Shown here: positions 33,861-40,399 of the stretch, piece by piece
Layout of the letters: every line of letters starts with the position of its first letter
How positions within the stretch are numbered: position 1 is the stretch's first letter
From: a virus
IMG/VR virus record: IMGVR_UViG_3300022752_000025
Span: 1-64,000 of that record
Length of the DNA: 64,000 nt
Strand: one strand, 5' to 3'
Notes under the pieces: model-generated
The model's database searches: none
Told to the model about the DNA's origin: nothing
The model's input: only the letters and a program-made list of their open reading frames with translations
Translations under genes and position numbers: made by a program

Positions 33861-33974
33861 ATGGAAAAATATATGCTTGCAATTGCAGGGCTTGGAATTT
33901 TTTTCCTTGCTCTTGCCATATTAGAAACCCTTATCAATTTTGCTGTATGGTTTTGGAATCATAAGCGCAAGTAG
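33861..33974 (+). CDS. Single-TM micropeptide
   Basis: 37 residues: one membrane segment ('MLAIAGLGIFFLALAILETL') and a basic tail (WNHKRK). Translated directly after its neighbour. Its TAG adjoins R element 5. Confidence 0.55.
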   Translation: MEKYMLAIAGLGIFFLALAILETLINFAVWFWNHKRK

Positions 33975-34041
33975 TTAACTATCAACGACTTACGCGCGCA
34001 GGGTCCCTGCCCTCGTAAGTGCTTGATAATCAAATACTTAC
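33970..34041. repeat. R element 5
   Basis: Left arm ends ATCAACGACTTAC, centre GCGCGCAGGGTCCCTGCCC, right arm starts GTAAGTGCTTGATAATCAA. Both converging genes end in it: the plus-strand TAG at its left, the minus-strand TAA (plus TTA) in the right arm. Confidence 0.85.
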
Positions 34042-34184
34042 AACGATGCCCATTCTCTAAAATCTTCTCGCAATTCTTTTTCGTAACTTACAAAATCTTT
34101 TTTTGCATCAAGTGGAGGATTATCTCCATCGCTCCATGGATAAAAAGTTTCTAAATTTTCGTTTAATAATTTTTCGATATTCAT
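34038..34184 (-). CDS. Small acidic protein
   Basis: 48 residues ('LETFYPWSDGDNPPLD' in the middle). ATG overlaps the preceding TGA (ATGA), preceded by GGAGAG. The stop codon is supplied by R element 5. Confidence 0.55.
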   Translation of the reverse strand: MNIEKLLNENLETFYPWSDGDNPPLDAKKDFVSYEKELREDFREWASL

Positions 34185-34255
34185 TTTAAGCTCTCCTTAA
34201 TCATTACAAAAAATACAAAGGTAACAATCAATAAGAATAAAGTCATATGTTGCAT
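34181..34255 (-). CDS. Single-TM micropeptide
   Basis: 24 residues, almost entirely one membrane helix ('MTLFLLIVTFVFFVMI'). Starts 1 nt after the GP88 gene and overlaps the next ATG. Confidence 0.4.
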   Translation of the reverse strand: MQHMTLFLLIVTFVFFVMIKESLK

Positions 34256-34256
34256 C

Positions 34257-34892
34257 TTAATGTTTTTTGTAGTTAATTGCAAACTCATTTTTATGCCAAC
34301 ACGCACGGCACGAACCGCACTTGTTACCTTGTTTCGATGAGGGACAATTAAACTCTCCCTTTGTGCTTGCACCACTAACGCAGAGGCCAAGGCGTTCTGC
34401 TAATCCAACAGGTGCGGGGCCATTCATCATAAGAGCAGATAAGCGGATAGTAAGATTGAAAGGAACTTCACCGCCCTTTGCTATATACTCTGAAACGAAA
34501 GAGTATTCCCTAGTTGGCAACCAAAAAGAAATATGCGGAAGATTCTTTGCAATCTTTACAATTTTTTCAAGATGCCATACGCCTTGCAAATCTCCCGAAT
34601 CGTGCCAACGGAAGTGCGGATTGTTTGTCTTACCGATAAGATAAGTCATAGCATCCACCCAAAGATCGTGAGTAAGAGAAGCAAAACGCTTTTCCATCGC
34701 TGCTTGAACATTGGGGAAAACATAACGCCCTTTAAGAGCATAACAAAAAGCACAAATGCTTCCCGCAATACTACGCATTTTTTGTCCAATAATGCAACGC
34801 TTGGCTGGCGTGGAATAAGCATAACCTGGCATCTTCGAGGGTTTGGATAGTGTTCCAACTATCGCTTCGGCTTGTTTTTTGTTTTTGAACAT
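34257..34892 (-). CDS. GP88-like protein
   Basis: 211 residues. 'SIAGSICAFCYALKGRYVFPN' and 'FRWHDSGDLQG' are the hallmarks of the 'gene product 88' family of phages and plasmids. The C-terminus adds a zinc-like set (FNCPSSKQGNKCGSCRACWH). The CxxC clusters suggest a metal-dependent fold, and some authors relate GP88 to radical-SAM-like proteins. Predicted leaderless. Confidence 0.75.
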   Translation of the reverse strand: MFKNKKQAEAIVGTLSKPSKMPGYAYSTPAKRCIIGQKMRSIAGSICAFCYALKGRYVFPNVQAAMEKRFASLTHDLWVDAMTYLIGKTNNPHFRWHDSGDLQGVWHLEKIVKIAKNLPHISFWLPTREYSFVSEYIAKGGEVPFNLTIRLSALMMNGPAPVGLAERLGLCVSGASTKGEFNCPSSKQGNKCGSCRACWHKNEFAINYKKH

Positions 34893-34926
34893 AAAATAAA
34901 TGTATCACTTTTTTTTCTTGTGACAA
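34893..34926 (-). promoter_or_regulatory. 16/6 promoter cassette
   Basis: TTGTCA, 16 nt, TACATT, 6 nt, ATG at 34892. Confidence 0.7.
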
Positions 34927-34940
34927 GTTTTTTTTATAGT

Positions 34941-35017
34941 TAAATCTCGTTGAGTATCAATGAGTTACAACTGCAGGGAGGTGGCTTGCCTAAGTTGTTG
35001 ATACTTAAGCGGTTACA
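34941..35017. repeat. R element 6
   Basis: Degenerate arms (TTGAGTATCAATGAGTTAC and GTTGATACTTAAGCGGTTAC) flank a GCAGGGAGGTGGC centre. The right arm supplies the stop codon of the ArdC-like gene. Confidence 0.7.
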
Positions 35018-35844
35018 GCTTCTTCTTCTGGAATCTCTTCGGTTTCTTTTTTACCCAAAAAAGCGTCAAATCTTTTTTGTGCTTTGCTAGAAGCTGAAAT
35101 AATAAAGTTCATATCCTTTTTTAATACTTGGAGCCAACTCGAAAGATAGCTCGCAGAATTATTGAAACATTTTTCAGAATTAATCCCGCAGAAGTTAAGA
35201 CAAAGACTCGCAAAAATCTCTGCGGTCAATTCTTCTTTGCTATAATTCTGTGAACCAAATCCATTCTTCACATCGTCATTGGTTGCCTTGTGCATAGCGT
35301 GACCAATCTCATGAAATGCTGTGGAATAATACTCTTCGACGCTGTTAAAGTTTTCTTTTGGAGGAAGATCAATCTTATGTTCCTGCGGATAATAGCAAGC
35401 ACGACTGCCACCATACTTAATCTTAATGATACACTTGTTGATCAACTTTTCTGCTTCTTCTACTGGCGAAAACTCCAGTTTCTTAACTTCAGGTTGTTTC
35501 CACTTCAGTCCTTCGATATCACTTAAACCAAAGACTCTGTAGTAACGCATCATAGGAAAACTTTTGGTTTCATTATCTTTTTCTGTCTTGAGTAGTTTGT
35601 AATAAACTACCATGTGAGACTTTGCACCAGCTTTGATCTTTCCACCAAGTTCTTTGATCTGATTAAAGGTAAAGAAAAAATCATCAGAAGAAAGCATCCG
35701 AAGCAAAAATTGATTGATGCCACGATAGTTCTTTTTCGACACGCCGTTGCAGAGGTCAAAAACTTTCCAAGGTTTCTGCCAAGGGCACACGCCTTTGTTG
35801 AGAGCTTCGATGAATTTTTCTGTGATGATTTCGTTTACTTTCAT
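35005..35844 (-). CDS. ArdC-like antirestriction protein (ssDNA-binding + zincin)
   Basis: 279 residues. The N-terminal ArdC-type domain reads 'ITEKFIEALNKGVCPWQKPW...NYRGINQFLL'. The C-terminal domain is a zincin-like peptidase with 'YYSTAFHEIGHAMHKATN' (HExxH) and a downstream Glu helix ('YSKEELTAEIFASLCL'). ArdC proteins protect incoming DNA from restriction; this fits an early leaderless gene. The tail is Glu-rich. Confidence 0.8.
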   Translation of the reverse strand: MKVNEIITEKFIEALNKGVCPWQKPWKVFDLCNGVSKKNYRGINQFLLRMLSSDDFFFTFNQIKELGGKIKAGAKSHMVVYYKLLKTEKDNETKSFPMMRYYRVFGLSDIEGLKWKQPEVKKLEFSPVEEAEKLINKCIIKIKYGGSRACYYPQEHKIDLPPKENFNSVEEYYSTAFHEIGHAMHKATNDDVKNGFGSQNYSKEELTAEIFASLCLNFCGINSEKCFNNSASYLSSWLQVLKKDMNFIISASSKAQKRFDAFLGKKETEEIPEEEAVTA

Positions 35845-35878
35845 AGCTTAAATATATCAGCTTTTTGTTTTTTGTCTA
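35845..35878 (-). promoter_or_regulatory. 16/6 promoter cassette
   Basis: TAGACA, 16 nt, TATATT, 6 nt, ATG at 35844. Confidence 0.65.
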
Positions 35879-35883
35879 CAAAA

Positions 35884-35956
35884 GAATCTCATTCACCATC
35901 AACGACTTACAGCGCAAGGGAGGTCACCTTCATAAGTCATTAATAATCAATGAAAT
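35884..35956. repeat. R element 7
   Basis: Arms ending ATCAACGACTTAC and starting ATAAGTCATTAATAATCAA flank AGCGCAAGGGAGGTCACC. A plus-strand promoter follows after 7 nt. Confidence 0.8.
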
Positions 35957-35963
35957 AAAATTG

Positions 35964-35991
35964 TTGACTAAAAATAAAAATATGATAATCT
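35964..35991 (+). promoter_or_regulatory. Sigma-70 type promoter
   Basis: TTGACT, 16 nt, TAATCT; a 21-nt leader with AAAGGAGG leads to the ATG at 36013. This is one of the few units with a conventional leader. Confidence 0.75.
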
Positions 35992-36012
35992 ATAGAAAGA
36001 AAGGAGGCAAAT

Positions 36013-36147
36013 ATGATGGATATATTCGATGACCAAAAAACATTAAACATCTGGGCAAAAGAAATGTGGGACGATCAAGCTATGGAACGAGCCTTAGAAA
36101 CTCAAGCAGAGCTTGATGCTGACCATGCTCGTGATATGGGAGAGTAA
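36013..36147 (+). CDS. Small acidic protein
   Basis: 44 residues, acidic and helical ('KEMWDDQAMERALETQAEL'). It has the strongest Shine-Dalgarno in the region. Standing alone between R elements 7 and 8, it illustrates the one-gene cassette layout. Confidence 0.6.
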   Translation: MMDIFDDQKTLNIWAKEMWDDQAMERALETQAELDADHARDMGE

Positions 36148-36223
36148 TAACTCTCTCATTATCAACAACTTACAAGGGCAGGGAGCTCGCCGCTGTAAAT
36201 CTTTGATACTTAATTACTTATAA
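36148..36223. repeat. R element 8
   Basis: Two arms flank CAAGGGCAGGGAGCTCGCCGC. It begins right after the stop of the 44-residue gene and ends just before tRNA-Glu. Confidence 0.8.
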
Positions 36224-36237
36224 CTATTATAAATATC

Positions 36238-36309
36238 TAGGGCTAAACGGATTCGAACCGATATACCCTCATTGAAAGCGAGGAGTCCTAACCATTAGAC
36301 GATAGCCCC
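36238..36309 (-). tRNA. tRNA-Glu (TTC)
   Basis: 72 nt. Acceptor GGGGCTA pairs with TAGCCCT (one G-U). Anticodon loop CTTTCAA reads GAA. T-loop TTCGAAT is canonical. No CCA is encoded. Supports the phage's A-rich codon use. Confidence 0.9.
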
Positions 36310-36368
36310 AATATGTAGTATTATTATATTTGTTATTTATCTATTTTGCAAATATTATTTGCTATTTA

Positions 36369-36375
36369 GTGTAAT
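36369..36375 (+). promoter_or_regulatory. GTGTAAT motif
   Basis: Plus-strand late-type motif 18 nt before the ATG at 36394; a TTGCAA lies about 20 nt before it as a possible -35. Confidence 0.3.
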
Positions 36376-36393
36376 CTAATTTAGAATTTAGAG

Positions 36394-36576
36394 ATGAACT
36401 CAAAAGTAAGTGGTATATTAGAAAATTCTGCATTGTATAAAGAATTTCTTCGTGAACGAGAAGAGATATTAAAACACAAATGGATTGAAAGTGAAAAAGC
36501 TGGGCGTGATGTAGGATTTGAATGGGCTCTTCTTGATTGGAATTTCAATCACAGAAATAACTGGCGTAATAAATAA
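36394..36576 (+). CDS. Small conserved protein (HKWIESEKAGRDVG motif)
   Basis: 60 residues. The motif 'ILKHKWIESEKAGRDVGFEWALLDW' with 'HRNNWR' looks like a short conserved family I have seen in bacterial and phage hypothetical proteins; its function is unknown to me. The gene is isolated, convergent with the next one. Confidence 0.6.
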   Translation: MNSKVSGILENSALYKEFLREREEILKHKWIESEKAGRDVGFEWALLDWNFNHRNNWRNK

Positions 36577-36577
36577 A

Positions 36578-36829
36578 TTAAACTTTTCTCTCAACAATAG
36601 ATATTCTATTAAGATAATATTTTAGAGACTCATAAGGAAATCTAGTCGTTTGAGAAGCTATTTCCTTAATCATCCTATCTATAATATTGGGTCTAACAAA
36701 GATCCTTGATTTATTCTGAACAAAGATAGTTAGCGGAAAATTATCAAGATTATATCCAAATCTTTGTTTTCTTCCACGAATATTGCAATAAAAAGTAACT
36801 CTTAAATTCTTATATGAAACATCTTTCAT
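36578..36829 (-). CDS. Small basic protein
   Basis: 83 residues, Arg/Lys-rich, beta then helical ('NIRGRKQRFGYNLDNFPLTIF'). Predicted leaderless from its 16/6 promoter. Converges on the 60-residue gene with a 1-nt gap. Confidence 0.6.
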   Translation of the reverse strand: MKDVSYKNLRVTFYCNIRGRKQRFGYNLDNFPLTIFVQNKSRIFVRPNIIDRMIKEIASQTTRFPYESLKYYLNRISIVERKV

Positions 36830-36863
36830 TTATGTAATATACTATTAATTGAAATTATGTCAA
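36830..36863 (-). promoter_or_regulatory. 16/6 promoter cassette
   Basis: TTGACA, 16 nt, TATATT, 6 nt, ATG at 36829. Confidence 0.8.
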
Positions 36864-36871
36864 TAAAATTT

Positions 36872-37001
36872 AGTTCTTCCGCTCTCTTTATTCTAGAACT
36901 AAAGAGAATATATTCCCACCTTTAATTGCCTCAGACTCTGGGCATTGGGGCTTCAATGGCTCTTATGGAGGAAGTCATCCTCACTCATTGCGGAAAGAAC
37001 T
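36872..37001 (-). ncRNA. Candidate independent structured ncRNA (130 nt)
   Basis: The 197-nt gap has no ORF. A closing stem joins 36990-37001 (AGTTCTTTCCGC) to 36872-36882 (GCGGAAGAACT). Inside are four hairpins: GAGGA/TCCTC, CATTG/CAATG, GCCCAG/CTGAGGC and a 7-bp CTCTTTA/TAAAGAG stem. A 16/6 promoter predicts transcription to start on the first base of the closing stem. A U-rich stretch follows the 3' end. Class is unknown; one half recalls transposon-end or omega-RNA sequence. Confidence 0.65.
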
Positions 37002-37035
37002 ATCTAAATCTTATCAGAGTTTAATTTTATTGCAA
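37002..37035 (-). promoter_or_regulatory. 16/6 promoter of the 130-nt ncRNA
   Basis: TTGCAA, 16 nt, TAAGAT, 6 nt, then +1 at 37001. The -35 consists of the last two codons (Leu-Gln) of the upstream gene. Confidence 0.65.
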
Positions 37036-37260
37036 GACTTTTTCTAAACTATCTGATTTTGGCCAAAGAGAACAAATGACTTTATCTAAAAGCATTTCAT
37101 CGTGTATCTCTTTCCAGTTTAGGTCATAGATCCCCTCGTCAATAACTGCACCAGTACTATCAGTAGTACAAGTATAATTAAGTTTTTTTCCTTTATATTT
37201 GAATGTATGGAAAGTTCGAGTTTGAATATCAATTTCTTCTTTTACTTTGGTTACTTTCAT
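37027..37260 (-). CDS. Small phage protein
   Basis: 77 residues. 'QTRTFHTFKYKGKKLNYTCTTDSTGAVIDEG' suggests a beta domain followed by an acidic helix. Predicted leaderless. It ends in VLQ, whose Leu-Gln codons double as the ncRNA's -35 element. Confidence 0.6.
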   Translation of the reverse strand: MKVTKVKEEIDIQTRTFHTFKYKGKKLNYTCTTDSTGAVIDEGIYDLNWKEIHDEMLLDKVICSLWPKSDSLEKVLQ

Positions 37261-37294
37261 ATTATCAGTATACCTTTGATTGTTTTAATGTCAA
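37261..37294 (-). promoter_or_regulatory. 16/6 promoter cassette
   Basis: TTGACA, 16 nt, TATACT, 6 nt, ATG at 37260. Confidence 0.8.
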
Positions 37295-37295
37295 A

Positions 37296-37324
37296 TAAAA
37301 AAGGCGAGGATTTTACTCCTCGCC
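37296..37324 (-). terminator. Rho-independent terminator
   Basis: 8-bp perfect stem GGCGAGGA/TCCTCGCC (37303-37310 with 37317-37324) and a U-tract on the minus strand. It ends the 86-residue gene's transcript. Confidence 0.9.
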
Positions 37325-37348
37325 CTTTCTATGATTGTCTTTCTGTTC

Positions 37349-37609
37349 TTAAACTGGCGAAAGACCACCAGAGATCCGATCATAACGGAACTGACGATGT
37401 CCGAATCCGTCACGACCAGAAAAGCACCAAGAAATGAAAAGTTTGTTTCCAGCCTTGGAAATGTAATGAGTGGTAGGAACGCCAACGATGTAAGTATAAG
37501 CCTCGGTTCCATTGTAAGGTTTATAGTTGATGATATACCGCTGTCCCAGCACGAACCAGAACAGACCCTTAATCATCTCCCACAGGGTGATGTTGTTTTG
37601 TTTCTTCAT
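37349..37609 (-). CDS. Small membrane-associated/structural-type protein
   Basis: 86 residues. A hydrophobic, aromatic N-terminal segment ('LWEMIKGLFWFVLGQRYII') is followed by a Tyr/Gly-rich beta region and 'SWCFSGRDGFGHRQFRYDRI'. Bounded by a 16/6 promoter and a strong terminator, it is an autonomous unit. Function is unknown. Confidence 0.65.
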   Translation of the reverse strand: MKKQNNITLWEMIKGLFWFVLGQRYIINYKPYNGTEAYTYIVGVPTTHYISKAGNKLFISWCFSGRDGFGHRQFRYDRISGGLSPV

Positions 37610-37643
37610 TTAATAATCATACCATAACTTCATTTTTCTGCAA
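37610..37643 (-). promoter_or_regulatory. 16/6 promoter cassette
   Basis: TTGCAG, 16 nt, TATGAT, 6 nt, ATG at 37609. Confidence 0.75.
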
Positions 37644-37646
37644 GAA

Positions 37647-37723
37647 ATAAATCTCATTGATTATCAACGACTTACGCGGCAAAAGTCCCTGCCGTTTTAA
37701 CTACTTAATAATTAAAGACTTAC
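37647..37723. repeat. R element 9
   Basis: Left arm TCATTGATTATCAACGACTT, GC-rich centre with CAAAAGTCCCTGCCG, degenerate right arm ending ATTAAAGACTTAC. Confidence 0.75.
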
Positions 37724-37733
37724 AGAGGTTAAT

Positions 37734-37895
37734 TTATTCTTCTGTTTCTTTCCAATTTGGATGCGCTTTGGCCCACTTTACAAAAACAACTTCAAGATTT
37801 TCCAAGTATTTATCTATCTGTGCAATAAGTTTAGGATCTTCACCTTGCAGAACTCTTTTTTCTAAGATTTTGCTGATCCTATTTTCATGTTTCAT
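37734..37895 (-). CDS. Small helical protein
   Basis: 53 residues ('ILEKRVLQGEDPKLIAQIDKYL'). The promoter TTGAAA, 17 nt, TAAAAT, 7 nt, ATG makes it leaderless-type. Confidence 0.6.
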   Translation of the reverse strand: MKHENRISKILEKRVLQGEDPKLIAQIDKYLENLEVVFVKWAKAHPNWKETEE

Positions 37896-37966
37896 ATATA
37901 CTATTTTACAGTAGCGTTATAAATATTTCAATATTTTATTTTATCCTGTAAGATTTAAAGAAAAAA

Positions 37967-38083
37967 TTATTTTAGATGTGTAATTACTATTTTAATTAAT
38001 TGTTCTAATGCGCCCCAAAAAATAGAAAAGCCAATAGCAGAAGCAATAATGAATGGGGCGTTTCTATCAAAAAAATTTCTCAC
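37967..38083 (-). CDS. Single-TM micropeptide (GTG start)
   Basis: 38 residues with one membrane helix ('PFIIASAIGFSIFWGALEQL'). The start is GTG and support is moderate. Confidence 0.4.
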   Translation of the reverse strand: MRNFFDRNAPFIIASAIGFSIFWGALEQLIKIVITHLK

Positions 38084-38124
38084 ATAAAAACTTTACAGCG
38101 AGAAAAAACTTTTGGGAAAATTCT

Positions 38125-38198
38125 CGCTTTCAGCAGGGATCGAACCTGCAACCTACGGATTAGAAATCCGTTGCTCTATCCAATTGAGCTATGAAAGC
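38125..38198 (-). tRNA. tRNA-Arg (TCT)
   Basis: 74 nt. Acceptor GCTTTCA/TGAAAGC is perfect. Anticodon loop TTTCTAA reads AGA, the most frequent Arg codon in AT-rich phages. D- and T-arms are canonical. Confidence 0.92.
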
Positions 38199-38200
38199 GA

Positions 38201-38276
38201 TGGTCGCCTAGGTCGGACTCGAACCGACACTTGAACGATTTTAAGTCGTTTGCCTCTGCCATTGGGCTACTAGGCG
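38201..38276 (-). tRNA. tRNA-Leu (TAA) with short variable loop
   Basis: 76 nt including an encoded CCA. Acceptor CGCCTAG/CTAGGCG is perfect with A73. Anticodon loop CTTAAAA reads TTA. The variable region is only five bases (CAAGT), whereas bacterial tRNA-Leu normally carries a long class II arm. Confidence 0.85.
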
Positions 38277-38282
38277 GATCTT

Positions 38283-38669
38283 TTAGCTATCGTTGTCTAA
38301 CTTTTCAGCAGAGACTTGACCGATAGAATAAAAATCTTGAACTTGTGCAGTTTTAACAAAACTTTCAACAGGAATATTTTTAATCGTATTCGAGACACGA
38401 TTCAGAACAACCTGTTTCAGACCACCTTTAGCACCACGAAACTTCTTTCCAAGTTTGTCACTCATACTATTCATAACATACTTAAACATCACACGCTCTA
38501 ATTTTTCAAGAGTGATCCAAAAATATGCAAAGGATTCACTCATCCATTGAAGTTCGCCATTTGTTCCACCCCAATTATAAATTCGATTGTGAAACTGCTC
38601 AATTTCATCTTTCTTTCCTTTGATACCAATAACCCAATGTGCTCCAAGATTTTGTTTAACGAGTTGCAT
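38283..38669 (-). CDS. FHNxxYNxxxTN-family paralog C
   Basis: 128 residues from the ATG at 38669, which has AAGGAG nine nt upstream. The core 'DEIEQFHNRIYNWGGTNGELQWMSESFAYFW' matches paralogs A and B. The C-terminal 'DFYSIGQVSAEKLDND' also matches A ('TYNLGTITAERPSDY'). Function is unknown. Confidence 0.7.
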   Translation of the reverse strand: MQLVKQNLGAHWVIGIKGKKDEIEQFHNRIYNWGGTNGELQWMSESFAYFWITLEKLERVMFKYVMNSMSDKLGKKFRGAKGGLKQVVLNRVSNTIKNIPVESFVKTAQVQDFYSIGQVSAEKLDNDS

Positions 38670-38811
38670 TTTGTTTTTCTCCTTTTTGTTTGAAATATAA
38701 ATCAATATCTTCTTGTGTCAAGTCTGTATGTTTAGCGTATGAGTTCAGCATCCAATGTAGTGTTGGAGCTACAAGCCAGCTATACTTAATAAGGTCATAG
38801 GTTTCTTTCAT
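38656..38811 (-). CDS. Small protein coupled to paralog C
   Basis: 51 residues. Promoter TTGACA, 16 nt, TAAACT, 7 nt, ATG. Its end overlaps the start of paralog C by 14 nt and contains the Shine-Dalgarno of that gene, so it may drive coupled translation. Confidence 0.6.
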   Translation of the reverse strand: MKETYDLIKYSWLVAPTLHWMLNSYAKHTDLTQEDIDLYFKQKGEKQNATR

Positions 38812-38846
38812 TGTTTTTAGTTTAACAGGATTTGTTTTTTTGTCAA
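38812..38846 (-). promoter_or_regulatory. Promoter cassette
   Basis: TTGACA, 16 nt, TAAACT, 7 nt, ATG at 38811. Confidence 0.75.
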
Positions 38847-38862
38847 GGGTTTTCTTAATTTT

Positions 38863-38934
38863 TGGATCGCGTAGGACTCGAACCTACAACCAATTGGTTA
38901 AAAGCCAACTGCTCTACCATTGAGCTAGCGATCC
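38863..38934 (-). tRNA. tRNA-Lys (TTT)
   Basis: 72 nt. Acceptor GGATCGC/GCGATCC is perfect. Anticodon loop CTTTTAA reads AAA. Canonical D- and T-arms, no encoded CCA. Confidence 0.93.
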
Positions 38935-38941
38935 GAAATTT

Positions 38942-39014
38942 TGGGCCTGATAGGATTCGAACCTATAACCAAAGCATTATGAGTGCTCTGCTCTAACCGT
39001 TGAGCTACAAGCCC
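38942..39014 (-). tRNA. tRNA with CAT anticodon (Ile2 or elongator Met)
   Basis: 73 nt. Acceptor GGGCTTG/CAGGCCC (one G-U). Anticodon loop CTCATAA. It is not an initiator (stem 1-72 paired). The sequence around the variable loop (GCTTTGGTT) resembles tRNA-Ile2, which reads ATA after lysidine modification. Confidence 0.85.
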
Positions 39015-39020
39015 ATCTTT

Positions 39021-39227
39021 TTAGGAAGCTACTACCTTCGCTGGAAAACTAGAAGGCTTTGGAACTTGCACAAACTCGACAGCAAAAGCCTCGGCAATGT
39101 TCTGCAACTCTTTCAGAGAGCAAGTCTCTTTTGGAGTGCACATACGAATTGAAGTGTTTAAGATGACGGCTCGATCTTGACCGAACACATTCATCACATA
39201 GAATGGAACTGATTGGTTGTTTGTCAT
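39021..39227 (-). CDS. Small phage protein
   Basis: 68 residues from the ATG at 39227, 6 nt after the -10; an upstream TTG in frame lies within the promoter. 'MCTPKETCSLKELQNIAEAFAVEF' hints at a helical core. Function is unknown. Confidence 0.6.
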   Translation of the reverse strand: MTNNQSVPFYVMNVFGQDRAVILNTSIRMCTPKETCSLKELQNIAEAFAVEFVQVPKPSSFPAKVVAS

Positions 39228-39261
39228 AGGTTTAATATACAACAGTTTGATAAATAGTCAA
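39228..39261 (-). promoter_or_regulatory. 16/6 promoter cassette
   Basis: TTGACT, 16 nt, TATATT, 6 nt, ATG at 39227. Confidence 0.8.
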
Positions 39262-39269
39262 CAAAAATA

Positions 39270-39293
39270 ATTGGTTGAATATCAATAATTTAC
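39270..39293. repeat. R element 10, degenerate arm
   Basis: TTGGTTGAATATCAATAATTT resembles a single decayed R arm without the GC-rich centre. Confidence 0.4.
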
Positions 39294-39305
39294 ATATAAT
39301 AAGAT

Positions 39306-39399
39306 TGGTACGAGGGGAAGGATTCGAACCTTCATTTTGCCCAAATCTAGAGCGACCAGAGTATAAGTCTGGGGTCTTAACCAGTTAGACGACCCTCGC
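39306..39399 (-). tRNA. tRNA with TAT anticodon and long variable arm
   Basis: 94 nt including an encoded CCA. Acceptor GCGAGGG/CCCTCGT (G1-U72), D-arm with GTCT/AGAC, anticodon stem CCAGA/TCTGG with loop CTTATAC (reads ATA, Ile), a 22-nt class II variable arm, and T-stem GAAGG/CCTTC. A class II Ile tRNA is unusual, so its charging identity is uncertain. Confidence 0.8.
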
Positions 39400-39431
39400 A
39401 TTACCAGCCGTAGCTAGTATCGGCCTCCGCT

Positions 39432-39611
39432 TTAGGCTTTCTTTTCGGATTTCTCCGAGCCAATCTTTTTAATGATAACTTTCGTGCCGTCAGGCCAAGT
39501 GCGGATAATCTTACGCCAATGCTCTGCTTCATGCTCTGCTTCGGCAAGATCAGTATGCATATCCTCGCTGACACGAATACCATCACGCAAAACGATATAC
39601 TTTACATTCAT
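39432..39611 (-). CDS. Small phage protein
   Basis: 59 residues, alpha/beta ('VLRDGIRVSEDMHTDLAEAEHEA...VIIKKIG') with a Lys/Ser tail. ATG overlaps the upstream TGA (ATGA). Confidence 0.6.
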   Translation of the reverse strand: MNVKYIVLRDGIRVSEDMHTDLAEAEHEAEHWRKIIRTWPDGTKVIIKKIGSEKSEKKA

Positions 39612-39838
39612 TCTTCTACCTCTGCGATAATTTCATTGTCAAATAGTGAGCCACCATCTACCTTGTCGCAGATTACGATGTCATTACTGCCATCATCACC
39701 AGCATACACGGCACGAAGTTTTTTTACTTGACTATACTCTTTTTTCGTCCATTGACTCTCTGGAACGCCGAGGACTTGCAGAGCCTCAACTCTCTCTGGA
39801 GGAATTGCCTCACCACTTACTGCACAATGATAGGTCAT
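39608..39838 (-). CDS. Small phage protein, possible metal-binding start
   Basis: 76 residues. 'YHCAVSGEAIPPERVEAL' looks like a decayed zinc-ribbon/DksA-type start with one Cys left. TTGACA and TAGCAT elements precede it in the minus orientation. Function is unknown. Confidence 0.55.
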   Translation of the reverse strand: MTYHCAVSGEAIPPERVEALQVLGVPESQWTKKEYSQVKKLRAVYAGDDGSNDIVICDKVDGGSLFDNEIIAEVEE

Positions 39839-39845
39839 AGTTTTA

Positions 39846-40232
39846 CTATGCTACAATGTTTTGATTTTCTGTCAAGAGATTTTTGCGTGGGCGACCACGG
39901 CCACGCTTTTCTCCGCTGGGCAGAATTGCTGTTGCATTATAGTTTGTTAATTTCTCTTGTAGTTCGCCGAAACGCTTGTTTGCATCTTCTATAGTCGTGC
40001 AAGTAAAAGCCCAATCGCCCCATTGACTATCGCTAGGATACATTTCAGCGGGAGGCATTTTTACGCCAGCAATCTCATACCCATTATGACGCTTAATTGC
40101 TACAACTTCATAGTGATAGTTTTCGCTCTCACCATCATCAAGTTGTTTTTTGTAAATAGCGATGTCGCCATCACGCTTTACTTGTTGAAGTTTGAAACCT
40201 TTACTTGTAAATGATTCTTCAAGAATTTTCAA
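39846..40232 (-). CDS. AT-hook protein
   Basis: 128 residues. A beta-rich domain with Tyr/His strands precedes an AT-hook-like 'KRGRGRPRKN', which binds the minor groove of AT-rich DNA. In an AT-rich genome it may act as a chromatin-like or regulatory DNA binder. ATG overlaps the preceding gene. Confidence 0.65.
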   Translation of the reverse strand: MKILEESFTSKGFKLQQVKRDGDIAIYKKQLDDGESENYHYEVVAIKRHNGYEIAGVKMPPAEMYPSDSQWGDWAFTCTTIEDANKRFGELQEKLTNYNATAILPSGEKRGRGRPRKNLLTENQNIVA

Positions 40233-40374
40233 TTTTTACTCCTTCTGGAAGCCAGCCTTTTGGATCAAGGTTTTCTCCAATATAGCCAACTTGGGACTCT
40301 TGCTTGGTTTTGGGGTCAATAGCATAAAGAGCATAGCCACCTTCAGCCAGCTTCTTTACTTTAGTAATGTTCAT
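40219..40374 (-). CDS. Small phage protein
   Basis: 51 residues ('LAEGGYALYAIDPKTKQESQVGYIG'), possibly a small beta domain. Its 3' end overlaps the AT-hook gene by 14 nt. Confidence 0.55.
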   Translation of the reverse strand: MNITKVKKLAEGGYALYAIDPKTKQESQVGYIGENLDPKGWLPEGVKIENS

Positions 40375-40399
40375 ATAAAGATTATAGTATAGTTTTAGA

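Noticed and set aside
34181-34390. 69-residue minus ORF overlapping the GP88 gene
   Set aside because: Most of it is out of frame with the strongly supported GP88 protein. Only its last 24 codons form a plausible separate peptide.
36872-37001. tRNA or 6S RNA identity for the ~130-nt RNA
   Set aside because: There is no anticodon arm or T-loop, and the fold is multibranched, not the long rod with central bubble of 6S RNA.
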